From contig JAPLOA010000079.1 in assembly GCA_026400835.1 (NCBI GenBank), positions 1 to 64,000 of the forward strand: a DNA stretch of 64,000 nt, written 5' to 3'. Under the pieces are notes generated by a model. The model was not told the DNA's origin. It searched no databases and saw nothing but the letters and a program-made list of their open reading frames with translations. Shown piece after piece: positions 36,206 to 45,897 of the stretch (the first letter of the stretch is position 1; the number at the start of each line of letters is the position of its first letter). Origin of the DNA: Planctomycetales bacterium (GTDB lineage Bacteria; Planctomycetota; Planctomycetia; Planctomycetales; Planctomycetaceae). Position numbers and translations under genes: made by a program.

Positions 36206-36712
36206 TGGTTGCCATTTGTTGCCAGTGCGTCTTTGCAGGAGTTTCCAATCGCCCGCGTAACACCGGGCTTCACCAATGCGAATCGTTTGCACAAGACGCG
36301 GAGAGCCCCGACAACAAAGAGTACCAATCGCTCTCAACTATCGGACTTTGACGGTACCAACGATGAGACCGGTTGTGCTGATCGAACGAGTTTTGAGGAG
36401 AGCCGGAGCGTCCAGACCACTTAGCTGGACCCTGCAATTGGGTTCAAATCTGCCTCAGGAAAACTGCTGCGGCAACGACTGCCGGAAGATGTGACCGGAT
36501 GCCATCGAATGCTTTTTCGCTCCACCGCCAGATTAAAGGAATGCGGAATGCCGTTTGATTATTCCCCGGGAAAGCTATGTTACTTTCGTTGAATCTGAAC
36601 GAGTCAGTATTCGTCGTTCAATGAATTAACGTCTCCGTAGCCCTGTGCTTCCTATCGTACTGTGAGCGTGCCGGGAGAGCCGTCGGAGGGTTTGATTTGA
36701 AACCGACTTCGC
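36206..36712. other. Intergenic region
   Basis: About 500 bases between the secretin gene and the response regulator, both minus strand. The secretin promoter should be here. I see a possible weak stem GTCGG/CCGAC at the response regulator's 3' end near 36680-36710 but no T-run. No gene or RNA supported. Confidence 0.35.
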
Positions 36713-37390
36713 CTATCCGTTCTCCAGCAACCATTGCACGGCAGCACGGGACAGTTCGGCGGCGCTGTTGAGAGTAAGTTTGCGCTTGATGTTCTCGCGG
36801 TGCGTGTCGATCGTGTGTGTGCTGAGAAACAGGCGGTTGGCGATGATTCCGGTGGACAGGCCTTCTCCGATCATGCGAAAGACTTCCAGTTCGCGATCCG
36901 TGAGCTGTTCAATGGGCGTCTTTTTTCGGTCGGACGATCCCAGAGCCTGGCTGATCAGGCGACGACTGATCTCCGGGCTCAGGAAACGTTCCCCGCCCAG
37001 CACGGTGCGAATCGCTTCGATCATCTTCTCACTGGATTCCTGCTTGTTCAGATATCCCAGCGCACCGGCTCGACACGCGCGTTCCGCGTACAACGATTCC
37101 TGAAAGCCGGAGATGACCAGCATTCTAACGGTCGGATCCATCGAACGGATGCGTTTGATCAGTTCCAGCCCGTGGCCGCTTTTCAGTGAGATATCCACAA
37201 GCACAAGATCAGGCTTGAGTTGCTTCACAAGAGCCACGGCCTGGTCTTCGCTTTCCGCTTCGCCGCATACTTCGAGGTCAGCATGCAGCGAGATTCGCAG
37301 CGCGAGGCCTTCACGGACCGACGGGTGATCGTCCACAATCAGAATCTTCACGGGCGCCGGTGTAGTGGCTGGGGCAGGGCGTTTCGTCAT
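36713..37390 (-). CDS. NarL/FixJ (DosR-type) response regulator
   Basis: 225 residues. The receiver domain starts KILIVDDHPSVREGLALRI (acidic D20, D21), has the phospho-acceptor D66 in DLVLVDISLKSG, the Thr/Ser switch near LVISGF and the Lys in ALGYLNKQES. The C-terminal LuxR-type helix-turn-helix is ELTDRELEVFRMIGEGLS...RLFLSTHTIDTHRENIKRKL (about 160-215). It binds DNA when phosphorylated. ATG 37390 overlaps the stop of the sensor gene by four bases (ATGA), so the pair is one operon and very likely cognate. It heads a stress-gene block that includes two universal stress proteins and an ATPase. Confidence 0.93.
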   Translation of the reverse strand: MTKRPAPATTPAPVKILIVDDHPSVREGLALRISLHADLEVCGEAESEDQAVALVKQLKPDLVLVDISLKSGHGLELIKRIRSMDPTVRMLVISGFQESLYAERACRAGALGYLNKQESSEKMIEAIRTVLGGERFLSPEISRRLISQALGSSDRKKTPIEQLTDRELEVFRMIGEGLSTGIIANRLFLSTHTIDTHRENIKRKLTLNSAAELSRAAVQWLLENG

Positions 37391-39348
37391 GGCAGATCAA
37401 CTCCTCCTGCGGTCAGCGACGCGCATCTGACCAGTGTTCCGCCGGTCTCAAGACGTTCGATTTGCAGAGTACCACAGATCATACCGGCGCGGTAAAGCAT
37501 CGTTCGCAGTCCCATCCCTCTTGATTTGAGATCTGCGTTGACTTGACCGTCAGTCTCATGAGAACACTTATTCTTCGCAGTAGTCGCATCGATTCCGACG
37601 CCGTTGTCGCTGACTTCGAGAAGAATCTGATTCTGATCCTGGCTCAGGGAGATACAGATTTCGCTGGCCTGACTGTGCCGCAACGCGTTGTTCACAGCTT
37701 CCTGAGCGATGCGATACAGGTGCGTGGCGGTCGCATTACCGACAGTGAGGACAGGTTGAGAACATTCGAAGCGACAACAAACTTTGGGTGGCGTATTCGT
37801 GGAAGCCGCCAGTTCTTCCAGCGCCGACCGGAGGGCTTCGGCATCGATCTGCACCGGCATGATTCCGTGCGAGAGCTGATGCACGTGCCGATTGGCGTCG
37901 GAAATTTTATGATTGAGCTTTCTGACGATGTCACAGAGTCGAGTGAAGCTGGTCTCGTCGAGACACTTCATTGCCTGACCGTCTGATTTGTGCTCCGGCA
38001 AAGCCGTCAGTAAATTCAGCACAGTCCCCGCGACCAGCGAAAGCCCGGTCAGTTCCTGTCCGACGCCGTCATGCAGCTCAAGACCAATCCGGCGCTGTTC
38101 GTCGGCCGCGCTCTTCAGAACATGTTGCTGCAGTTCACGGCATTCTGATCGGTCACGGATGATTCCGGTGAAGTATTCCGAGTTCTCCACCTGTGTTACC
38201 GACAGATCAATGGGGAACGTAGCCCCATCTTTGCGACAAGCGACAAGTTAACGGGGCATGTTGAGAATCTTATGCTGCCCCGTCACCCGATACTGTCTCA
38301 GATAGCCATCGTGTTCTTCTCGAAACGGTGATGGCATCAGCATGCTGACGTTCTGACCAAGCATCTCTGAGGACTCGTAGCCGAACATTGTCTCGGCAGC
38401 TCGGTTTACTGTTTCGATCAGTCCCTGACTGTCGATCGTAATGATCGCGTCAAACGCCGAGTTCCAGATGGCCTGCAGATGTTCGTGTTTCTCCTGAAGA
38501 GCATGGGTTCTCTGAGTGACAACTTCTTCAAGTTCGGCGTTACGCTGACGCAACCTCGATTCTTTGATTCTGGAGTCCGTGTCGTCGTACACGTACCCTT
38601 TAATGCGGACAAGCTCCCCCTGAGCGTCGAACGTTCCTAACACGTTTTCAATCACATAACGAATCGTCCCGTCACTGTGGCGACCGGCACGTTCGTAGCG
38701 TTCAAGTGACTTGTTTTCGATGAGCAACTGAATGAAACGGGGCCACGATTGCGGTGAATCGAAGAGATTTGCGAGACTGCTGCCAACGGCTTCGTCGCGG
38801 CTGCTGAAACCAAAAATGTCGGCAAAGGCCTGATTGCAAAGCAGAATCGTTCCGTCCGGCGCGGCCAGATAATCGCCCGTCAGATCGTCTTCAAAGATCC
38901 AGCGAAAACGCTCCTCGCTTTGCCTGAGATCCTGTTCGACCTGCTTCCGATCGGTGACATCACGGAGAAGGCCATCATAGGCGATGAGCGTGCCTCGAAT
39001 GTCGTGATAGGGAACTACAGTCTTGCGCATCCAGCGAACTCTGCCATCTCGGCGACGAATGCGATATTCAATTGGTGCTGGTTCGCGGTCGGAAATCACA
39101 TCGGCAATCTGCTGTTCGATGATGGCTCGGTCTTCTTCCAGTACTATCGCCATCCACAGTGGAGGATCGGCGGCGTATTCGTCGGCCATGTATCCGGTTA
39201 CAGCCTCGCATCTTGCTCCATGGATCTTTCTGCGAATCCGCCCGTCTTCAACCTCAACGTGGTAGTGATAATCGGCAACAGCGGCCCGCAGCGAACGATA
39301 ACGTGATTCGCTTTCGGACAGGGTTTCGAATGGAGGATCGTTTGTCAT
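37387..39348 (-). pseudogene. PAS-PAS-PAS sensor histidine kinase, interrupted by an in-frame TAA
   Basis: On the minus strand the frame codes from ATG 39348 to a TAA at 38250-38248, then stays open in the same frame to 37387. The upstream part has three PAS domains (about residues 15-130, 140-265 and 290-400); the third carries the FixL-like MFGYESSEMLGQNVSMLMPSP. The stop falls inside it: HKILNMPR, stop, then LVACRKDGATFPIDLSV. Homologues usually have Glu or a similar residue here, and GAA to TAA is one change. The downstream part has HisKA_3 (IGLELHDGVGQELTG, with the His) and a HATPase (DNGVGI, MGLRTM). A GTG at 38190 could restart translation of the kinase half alone. Partner of the DosR-type regulator. 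Confidence 0.85.
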
Positions 39349-39510
39349 GTATTGAGGATACCAAACCGCCATCGACAGCGGCATGGCGGAATCCACCATG
39401 CTCGAATGGTTTCAGCTTCGATTTTCGAAGCGACGTAATCACGCGACAATGAACCGCAGGGCAGTAAGTGCAGGCTTCCAGGCACAGGCTTCATTGCGGA
39501 AGGATACTGA

Positions 39511-42306
39511 ATGGCGTCGTTCGAAAAACAGAACGCACGGGCGTGGCACGCAGAGCCGGTTGACGGAGTACTCGCCGCGTGGGAGACGACGGAGCATGGT
39601 CTGTCGCAGACGGAAGTCGAGCGTCGTCAGCAAAAGTACGGACCGAACCTGCTTCCTGAGCGAGGAGCAACGCCGGTCTGGAAGATCGTGCTGCGTCAGT
39701 TCGCCAGTCCGCTCATCTATATTCTCGTGGCCGCTGCCGTCGTTTCAGCCGTGATCGGCGACTTGAAAGACGCCTCGTTTATCGCCGCTGTGCTGATGCT
39801 CAACGCCATTATCGGAACATATCAGGAATGGCAGGCAGAACGCAGCAGCCATGCGCTCAAGAAACTGCTGCGCATGCACGCTCAGGTGGAACGAGACGGA
39901 GAAGTTCGGGAGATCATGGCCGATGAAGTGGTTCCCGGCGACGTGCTGTGGCTCGAGTCGGGCAATCGAGTTCCCGCAGATATTCGACTGCTTTCTTCTC
40001 AGGGCCTCGAGGTCGATGAATCACTGCTCACCGGAGAATCACTTGCCGTCGGTAAAGATCATGCCTCGAAGGGAGTCGAGAACGCAACGCTGGCCGATCG
40101 ACTGAACATGACATTCGCCGGGTCTCTTGTGGCCCGTGGTCGAGCCAAGGGAGTCGTCGTGGCGACCGGTTCGGCGACCAGCGTCGGACAATTAGCTTTG
40201 GATGTGTTGGGCAGCGGGGGCGGAAAGCCACCTTTGCTGGCTCGCATGGAACGATTTACAAACTACGTCGCGATCGGCACGATCGGCGCTTCTGCGATCA
40301 TCGGCGGGCTGGGGATTCTGCTGGGCGGCTACACGGTCGTCGACACAATCTTCCTTGTCGTCGCGCTGGCCGTGTCCGCGATCCCGGAAGGATTGCCAGT
40401 GGCCATCACCGTGGCCCTCGCGGTGGCGACAACACGAATGGCAAAGCGAAACGTGATCGTCCGCCAGCTCACTGCGGTTGAAGGTCTGGGAAGCTGTACG
40501 CTTATCGCAACGGACAAAACCGGCACGCTCACCTGCAATGAACTCACCGTGAGAGAAGTCTGTCTGCCCGATGGTCAGGTGTTTCCCGTGACTGGTCAGG
40601 GCTTCCTTCCTGAGGGTGAAGTGCAGCAGGCGGGAAGTCGTGCGGACCTCGCAGAGAATGCTCAATTGGCTGCGACGATTCGTGCGGTCGTTTTGTGCAA
40701 CGAGGCCGATCTGCATCATCGTAACGATGACTGGATTTGGCGCGGGGATGCTGTCGATATTGCCGCCTTGAGTCTGGGAGTGAAGTCGGATCAGCAGCGC
40801 GAACGTTTGCTTGATACCTATCCTCAGTTGAGCAGAATCCCGTTCGAACCTGAGCACCAGTTTGCAGCCTCATTTCATCAGAACGGGGAACGGGTAGAAG
40901 TCTTCGTCAAAGGCGCTCCGGAACGAGTGCTGGAGATGTGTGACGAAAAGGTGTCATGTGACGAAAAGGTGTCAGGAACCGTTTCTGCACTGAATCAGGG
41001 GTTGCAGCGAAAAACGGTGCCTGCCACCTTTTCATCTCCCTTTTCATCTCGATCGCGAGCCGAACAGATGGCGGCGGGTATGGCGGCGGGTATGGCGGCT
41101 CGCGGGCTTCGCGTGATTGCCGTGGCCAGCGGACAATTGATGGAGCCGCTTTGTCCCGAAAACGCTCCGCCGCAACCCACGAATCTCGCTCTGCATGGCT
41201 TTTTGGGCATGATCGATCCGCTCCGTACGGGAGCGCGCGAGGCTGTGGCCGATTGTCACCGGGCCGGCGTGTTGGTCTCCATGGTGACGGGCGACCATCG
41301 CGTAACGGCTCTGGCGATTGCTCGTGATCTGGGACTGGCCGATCGAGACGATCAGGTTGTGACGGCCGCCGATGTGGAAGGAAAGTCGTCGGAACAACTG
41401 GCTGAGATGGTGCAACGAATCCGTGTGTTTGCCCGCGTCACGCCGCGTCAGAAACTGCAGATTGTGGAGGCGGCTCGTAAGTCGGGACACTTTGTCGCGG
41501 TCACCGGCGATGGCGTGAACGACGCACCAGCGCTGCGAGCGGCCAACATCGGCGTGGCAATGGGCAAGGCCGGAACCGACGTGGCTCGTGAAGCGGCTGA
41601 GTTGGTCATCAGCGACGACAACTTCAGTTCCATCGTCGGTGGAATTGAAGAGGGTCGCATTGCGTATGACAACATCCGCAAGGTGATTTATCTGTTGGTC
41701 TCAATGGGTGCGGCCGAACTTCTGATGGTTCTGTTGTCGGTGATTGCCGGCCATCCGATTCCTTTGCTGCCCGTGCAGTTGTTGTGGCTGAATCTTGTGA
41801 CCAACGGCATTCAGGGAGTTGCTCTGGCCTTCGAACCGGGTGAAGGAGACAGCCTGCGAAGAAAACCGCGTCCGCCGAACGAATCCGTCTTTAACCAGCT
41901 GATGGTAGAACGAACGGTGTTGGCGATGCTGGTGGTCGGAGGTGGCGGCTTCGTGGTTTACGACATTGCTCTTCGCGTAGGCTGGTCGGTGCCGGAGGCT
42001 CGTAATCTTTTGTTGCTGACAATGGTGCTGTATGAGAATTTTCATATCGGCAACTGCCGGTCTGAGACTCGGTCTGCGTTCGCTCTGTCACCTCTTCGCA
42101 GCCCTGTGTTGTTCTTCGGCACGCTGGGCGCGTTTCTGATTCATGTCGCGGCGATGTACGTGCCTTTCCTTCAGGACGCGTTGAGCACCAGCCCCGTGGT
42201 TTCATTGTCGTGGGTGGTGGCGATTGGTGTCAGTGTGTTGATCGTTCCGGCGGTGGAACTGCATAAGTGGTGGTGGGCGAAGCGCTTCGATCAGGGTGTG
42301 GCGTGA
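39511..42306 (+). CDS. P2-type cation-transporting ATPase with a repeat-derived insertion
   Basis: 931 residues, start ATG 39511 with AAGGA upstream. Family motifs are clear: the cation ATPase N-terminal helix, LLTGES, the ion-site SAIPEGLPVAITVA in TM4, phosphorylation D335 in ATDKTGTLTCNE, KGAPE in the nucleotide domain, MVTGDHRVTA, and VTGDGVNDAPALRAANIGVAMG. TM6 reads LWLNLVTNGIQGVALAFEPG; the D of the usual NLVTDG is N here, as in many bacterial PMR/CtpF-like pumps. Substrate is likely Ca2+ or another cation. Residues about 477-514 (CDEKVSCDEKVSGTV...SPFSS) come from a palindromic repeat (see 40939-41050) inside the N-domain, and MAAGMAAGMAA follows, from a 12-base tandem repeat. Confidence 0.92.
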   Translation: MASFEKQNARAWHAEPVDGVLAAWETTEHGLSQTEVERRQQKYGPNLLPERGATPVWKIVLRQFASPLIYILVAAAVVSAVIGDLKDASFIAAVLMLNAIIGTYQEWQAERSSHALKKLLRMHAQVERDGEVREIMADEVVPGDVLWLESGNRVPADIRLLSSQGLEVDESLLTGESLAVGKDHASKGVENATLADRLNMTFAGSLVARGRAKGVVVATGSATSVGQLALDVLGSGGGKPPLLARMERFTNYVAIGTIGASAIIGGLGILLGGYTVVDTIFLVVALAVSAIPEGLPVAITVALAVATTRMAKRNVIVRQLTAVEGLGSCTLIATDKTGTLTCNELTVREVCLPDGQVFPVTGQGFLPEGEVQQAGSRADLAENAQLAATIRAVVLCNEADLHHRNDDWIWRGDAVDIAALSLGVKSDQQRERLLDTYPQLSRIPFEPEHQFAASFHQNGERVEVFVKGAPERVLEMCDEKVSCDEKVSGTVSALNQGLQRKTVPATFSSPFSSRSRAEQMAAGMAAGMAARGLRVIAVASGQLMEPLCPENAPPQPTNLALHGFLGMIDPLRTGAREAVADCHRAGVLVSMVTGDHRVTALAIARDLGLADRDDQVVTAADVEGKSSEQLAEMVQRIRVFARVTPRQKLQIVEAARKSGHFVAVTGDGVNDAPALRAANIGVAMGKAGTDVAREAAELVISDDNFSSIVGGIEEGRIAYDNIRKVIYLLVSMGAAELLMVLLSVIAGHPIPLLPVQLLWLNLVTNGIQGVALAFEPGEGDSLRRKPRPPNESVFNQLMVERTVLAMLVVGGGGFVVYDIALRVGWSVPEARNLLLLTMVLYENFHIGNCRSETRSAFALSPLRSPVLFFGTLGAFLIHVAAMYVPFLQDALSTSPVVSLSWVVAIGVSVLIVPAVELHKWWWAKRFDQGVA
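40939..41050. repeat. Palindromic REP-like repeat inserted in frame in the ATPase gene
   Basis: Arms GACGAAAAGG...ACCGTTT (40960-40984) and its near-complement (41012-41036) match in 22 of 25 bases around a 27-base centre. The left side contains an exact tandem duplication of an 18-mer (40939-40956 and 40957-40974, TGTGACGAAAAGGTGTCA). The right side has an exact tandem duplication of a 12-mer, CCTTTTCATCTC (41027-41038 and 41039-41050). The frame is kept, since 112 bases plus duplications translate without a stop. The palindrome with a GGTGTCAGGAACC core looks like REP-type or MITE-type repeats that I recall from planctomycete genomes; no second copy is evident in this window. Confidence 0.75.
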
Positions 42307-42341
42307 GCGGGAATTGTACTCATTCAAACAGGAGCTTAGTG

Positions 42342-42665
42342 ATGACCAAAACGAAAAGACACGATCGTAATGACCATTCGAAGCATGCGAACCCCGGAGA
42401 TCTGGCTGTAACAGCAGCCAGCCCCGCAGAATCGAAATCTGCAGCCTCAGTTTCCATAAGTCAGGATCATGAGACGGTGAGTGATGATCAGACAGTAAGC
42501 CAACCATCCCATGAAAATTACTCTGATGACTTCGATATGGCGGTTCGTGAGCTGGCGTATTTCAAATGGGAAGCGGCAGGATTCCCGGAAGGTGACGGTT
42601 TCGATTTCTGGCTGGAGGCTGAAAGAGAACTTCGTGTCAATCAACCACCTTCGACTCCGGAATAA
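42342..42665 (+). CDS. DUF2934 domain protein
   Basis: 107 residues; AGGAG lies seven bases before ATG 42342. The N-terminal 65 residues are low-complexity, rich in Ser, Asp and Lys. The C-terminal VRELAYFKWEAAGFPEGDGFDFWLEAEREL is a DUF2934 module, a short helical domain of unknown function often found near stress genes. It follows the ATPase gene by 35 bases, in the stress block. Confidence 0.82.
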   Translation: MTKTKRHDRNDHSKHANPGDLAVTAASPAESKSAASVSISQDHETVSDDQTVSQPSHENYSDDFDMAVRELAYFKWEAAGFPEGDGFDFWLEAERELRVNQPPSTPE

Positions 42666-42674
42666 AAACGTCAG

Positions 42675-43043
42675 ATGCCGAACTGCAGAATCATCGTTGA
42701 CGACAAGGGAGACATTTCCGTGCAAGCCAATACCGATTCGCTTTCAGCATCGTTTGCAAACGACCTGTGCGAAACCGTGGTGAATTCACTCGGCCAGACG
42801 GGCTACGTGCACCATCGATCACTGAAAATCAGAGCTGATGAAGGCATTGTATTTGTTGAGGGGATACTGCCCACCTGGTTTATGCGTCAAGTCGCACTGG
42901 AGTGCATTAAACGTGTTGCAGGTGTGAACGGAGTTATCGATCGAATTCAGGTGAGAACTTATCTGCAACACAATGCCGAACCGCATTTCTCCGCAGCAGT
43001 CTTCGTGCCGACGGCAGAAGACGACGGACTTGAAACGAAGTAA
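42675..43043 (+). CDS. BON-domain protein
   Basis: 122 residues. Residues about 35-100 form a BON domain: SLKIRADEGIVFVEGILPTWFMRQVALEC and VAGVNGVIDRIQV. BON domains bind lipid or hydrophobic surfaces; in osmotically inducible proteins they occur in stress regulons. There is no signal peptide. It follows the DUF2934 gene by nine bases, so it is co-transcribed. The ribosome binding site is weak. The flanking N-terminal strand is short and acidic. Confidence 0.8.
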   Translation: MPNCRIIVDDKGDISVQANTDSLSASFANDLCETVVNSLGQTGYVHHRSLKIRADEGIVFVEGILPTWFMRQVALECIKRVAGVNGVIDRIQVRTYLQHNAEPHFSAAVFVPTAEDDGLETK

Positions 43044-43085
43044 TTCCGGTGATGGATGATTCACGTTCTTCAAGGAGATAAACAG

Positions 43086-43910
43086 ATGCTAAAGCGAATC
43101 CTCGTGGGACTTGGGGGCAGTGACTACACCACAGCGGCTATCAATCAAGCCGTTGCTTTGGCGATAGCTCATAATGCCGAATTGACTGGGGTCAGCGTTA
43201 TTGATCCTGCGCGGGTTACTCCATTCATGGCGATGCCGATTGGCGACGGACCAATGGCCTATCCGGAGACCGCAAGCTCTCTGGCCAAAGCACGTGAAAA
43301 AGTCGAGTGGGCAACTCGCGAGTTTACGGAGGCATGCAAGGCTGTAGGTGTCAGACATCGCGTCGTTCAGGAAGTCGGTGAACCATTTTCACTGATGACG
43401 GATGAAGCGAGATACCACGATCTGATGGTCTTCGGTTTGAAGAGCCTCTTTGAAACTGATCTTGTTGCCGATCCACACGATGCACTGGTGCGATTGGTGC
43501 AAACCGGGGTCCGGCCGCTTCTGGCTGTCTCGAAACAGGTCCGACCTGTCAACAAGGTACTGATTGCCTATAGCGGCTCAATGGAGTCCGCAAAAGCCAT
43601 GAAGAATTTTGTCCAGATGCAACTCTGGCCAATAAAAGAACTGCGAATCGTTTCTTTCGACGATGGAACCGGACACGCAAAAGGTCTCATTGCAGAGGCC
43701 GCTGACTACTGTCGAGCTCATGGTCTTGAGACGGAAACTGAGTGCATCACCGGATCTCCCAAAGAACATTTGTTGCTTTATTTGCAAAACTGGGGTGCGG
43801 ATCTTACGGTGGTTGGAAAGAGCGCACAAAATCTCCTGCTGAGACGCATCTTCGGAGAAACTGCATTGCACATCATACGGAACACTGATAAGCCTCTGTT
43901 CCTTTCCTAA
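43086..43910 (+). CDS. Universal stress protein, two UspA domains
   Basis: 274 residues from ATG 43086, with AAGGAG eight bases upstream. Two UspA-like domains: MLKRILVGLGGSDYTTAAINQAVALA (1-140) and VNKVLIAYSGSMESAKAM (150-274). The second domain has the GxS-type nucleotide loop VVGKSAQNLLLRRIFGETA; the first lacks a clear ATP-binding G-2x-G-9x-G(S/T) signature and may be degenerate. Tandem Usp proteins act in hypoxia, starvation and stasis. It is the first of a Usp, LdhA, Usp cluster. Confidence 0.9.
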   Translation: MLKRILVGLGGSDYTTAAINQAVALAIAHNAELTGVSVIDPARVTPFMAMPIGDGPMAYPETASSLAKAREKVEWATREFTEACKAVGVRHRVVQEVGEPFSLMTDEARYHDLMVFGLKSLFETDLVADPHDALVRLVQTGVRPLLAVSKQVRPVNKVLIAYSGSMESAKAMKNFVQMQLWPIKELRIVSFDDGTGHAKGLIAEAADYCRAHGLETETECITGSPKEHLLLYLQNWGADLTVVGKSAQNLLLRRIFGETALHIIRNTDKPLFLS

Positions 43911-43975
43911 TGACCACATCAACGTGTGGCTGACAACAGCAGTGCGTTTGTCCAGAACTTGAAAGACACAAGAAG

Positions 43976-44974
43976 ATGATTGAAGTGGCCGTCTATGACG
44001 CGAAGTCCTACGACCGGGAGTATCTCAGCAAGGCTGCCGGCGCTCAGAACATCAGATGGCGTTTCCACGAATTCCGTCTGAGCGAGGAAACAGCAGCAGC
44101 GGCCAGCGGCGCGCAGGCGGTGTGCATCTTTGTCAACGACCATGCTGACCGTGCGTGCCTGGAACAGTTGTCGGCAATGGGGGTCAAGCTGATTGCCCTC
44201 CGATGTGCGGGTCATAACAACGTGGATCTGGTGGCAGCGCGAGAGCTTGGTCTGCCTGTGGTTCGTGTGCCAGCCTATTCGCCTCACGCAGTCGCCGAAC
44301 ACACTGTGGGATTATTACTGACACTGAACCGTAAAATTCATCGTGCCTACAACCGGGTACGTGAGTTGAATTTTTCGCTGAGCGGTCTTGTGGGCTTCGA
44401 CATTCAGGGCAGGACCGTTGGTATCATCGGGACAGGAAAGATCGGTCGTATCACCGCGCAGATCTTTCGAGGTTTTGAAGCCAACGTCCTGGCGTATGAC
44501 CCGTTTCCTTCAACTGACTGGGCCAACTCGCACGGAATCAAATATACCGATATGGACAATCTGCTGGCAGCCAGTGATATCGTCTCGCTGCATCTGCCCC
44601 TTACTCCAGACACGCTGCATCTGCTGAATGCTCAGACAATCGCTCGCACGAAACCGGGCGTATTCATTCTGAACACCAGTCGCGGCAAACTGGTTGATAC
44701 AGCAGCGCTGATTGCCGCGTTGAAGTCAGGGCACATCGGCGGTGTTGCGCTGGATGTCTATGAGGAGGAAGAAGGGATCTTCTTCCATGACCTTTCCGGC
44801 CAAGTGCTGTTGGACGACGAACTGTCACACCTGCTGATGTTTCCCAACGTGTTGATCACATCACACCAGGCATTCCTCACCAACGAAGCGCTCAGTGAGA
44901 TTGCCCGCGTGACGACATCGAATATTCTTAACCTCGAAACCCATACCGCATTCCTGGAAGGAACTTCGTTATGA
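43976..44974 (+). CDS. ldhA: D-lactate dehydrogenase, LdhA type
   Basis: 332 residues of the D-2-hydroxyacid dehydrogenase family. The NAD loop is GTGKIG (152-157), catalytic R236 is in NTSRGKLVD, the glutamate is around E263-E265 in DVYEEEEGIFF, and H297 is in ITSHQAFLTNEA. The stretch DVYEEEEGIFFHD and the HQAFLT ending match the fermentative E. coli LdhA group, which reduces pyruvate to D-lactate and regenerates NAD+ without oxygen. It lies between two Usp genes, and its stop overlaps the second by four bases, so it is part of the stress operon and probably expressed under low oxygen. Confidence 0.88.
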   Translation: MIEVAVYDAKSYDREYLSKAAGAQNIRWRFHEFRLSEETAAAASGAQAVCIFVNDHADRACLEQLSAMGVKLIALRCAGHNNVDLVAARELGLPVVRVPAYSPHAVAEHTVGLLLTLNRKIHRAYNRVRELNFSLSGLVGFDIQGRTVGIIGTGKIGRITAQIFRGFEANVLAYDPFPSTDWANSHGIKYTDMDNLLAASDIVSLHLPLTPDTLHLLNAQTIARTKPGVFILNTSRGKLVDTAALIAALKSGHIGGVALDVYEEEEGIFFHDLSGQVLLDDELSHLLMFPNVLITSHQAFLTNEALSEIARVTTSNILNLETHTAFLEGTSL

Positions 44975-45897
44975 GTCACCCCCTGAACTCAAAACCGATT
45001 CTGGTAGCAATGGATTTTTCGCCCTATTCAGCGGCGGCACTGAAGCAGGCCGTATGGCTGGCTCGCAGGACCGGCACTCCGATCGTTCTGACCCATTCGA
45101 TACCCGATTTCAGCAAGTCGGTCCACTGGGGACCGTATGAACGAGAAGTCAACCAGCGCGAGCTGCATGACAGATCCGAGACTGCGATGCGCCGTGTCAT
45201 CGGGGATCTGAATGCGATGGATCTGGACGTGACGTTTCGGACGCTCGTGGGTGAACCGTTCGTCGAGATTACTCGGGCCGTTCAGGCCGAGGGCTATGGC
45301 ATGGTGCTTGCGGGAACACGTGGTGCGGGAAAACTTGAACAGTTCTTTGTCGGCAGCACGGCGAAGCGGCTGATTCGAAAGTGTCCGGCCTCGGTCTGGA
45401 TTGTGAAGGCCGAACATCTCGTACCGCCCAAAGTTATCCTTGCAGCGACAGACTTTTCTGAGGTGAGCTTCAAGGCTGTCAAGGAAGGTTTGAAGATTGC
45501 TCAACAGGCGGACGCGGAGTTTCATCTGCTGCATATCATTGATTCGAAAGATGTGCCCGAAGATCTGATTTCCAGAGTTCCTGAAGGCAGTACTCTTCGA
45601 CAGGAAATCAACGACGAAGCCACAAAACGTCTGGATACATTCGTCGCTTCACTTAGCGTTGATCGCACTCAGATTCAGTCGCATCTGTCGTGGGGAACGC
45701 CATGGCAGGAAATTCGACGCATCGCAAAACATCAGGCGGCAGAACTGATTGTGATTGGAACCGTCGGCCGCAGCGGAATTCAGGGGCTACTGCTGGGAAA
45801 CACCGCAGACAAAGTGCTGGATACCTGCGACTGCAGTATTCTGACAATCAAGCCGGATGACTTCGTGTCGCCGATTGAGCCGATCGCCAATTTATGA
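44971..45897 (+). CDS. Universal stress protein, two UspA domains
   Basis: 308 residues. The ATG overlaps the ldhA stop (ATGA). Two Usp domains: KPILVAMDFSPYSAAALKQAVWLA (about 1-150) and PKVILAATDFSEVSFKAVKEG (about 155-300). Both carry ATP-loop-like stretches, VLAGTRGAGKLEQFFVGSTAKRL and VIGTVGRSGIQGLLLGNTA (G-2x-G-9x-G(S/N)). These loops suggest the nucleotide-binding type. It is the last clear member of the operon that begins with the Usp at 43086. Confidence 0.92.
   Translation: MSHPLNSKPILVAMDFSPYSAAALKQAVWLARRTGTPIVLTHSIPDFSKSVHWGPYEREVNQRELHDRSETAMRRVIGDLNAMDLDVTFRTLVGEPFVEITRAVQAEGYGMVLAGTRGAGKLEQFFVGSTAKRLIRKCPASVWIVKAEHLVPPKVILAATDFSEVSFKAVKEGLKIAQQADAEFHLLHIIDSKDVPEDLISRVPEGSTLRQEINDEATKRLDTFVASLSVDRTQIQSHLSWGTPWQEIRRIAKHQAAELIVIGTVGRSGIQGLLLGNTADKVLDTCDCSILTIKPDDFVSPIEPIANL

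Noticed and set aside
41068-41091. Tandem ATGGCGGCGGGT as an independent repeat element
   Set aside because: It is a simple slippage repeat in the ATPase coding frame and is best treated together with the nearby palindrome.
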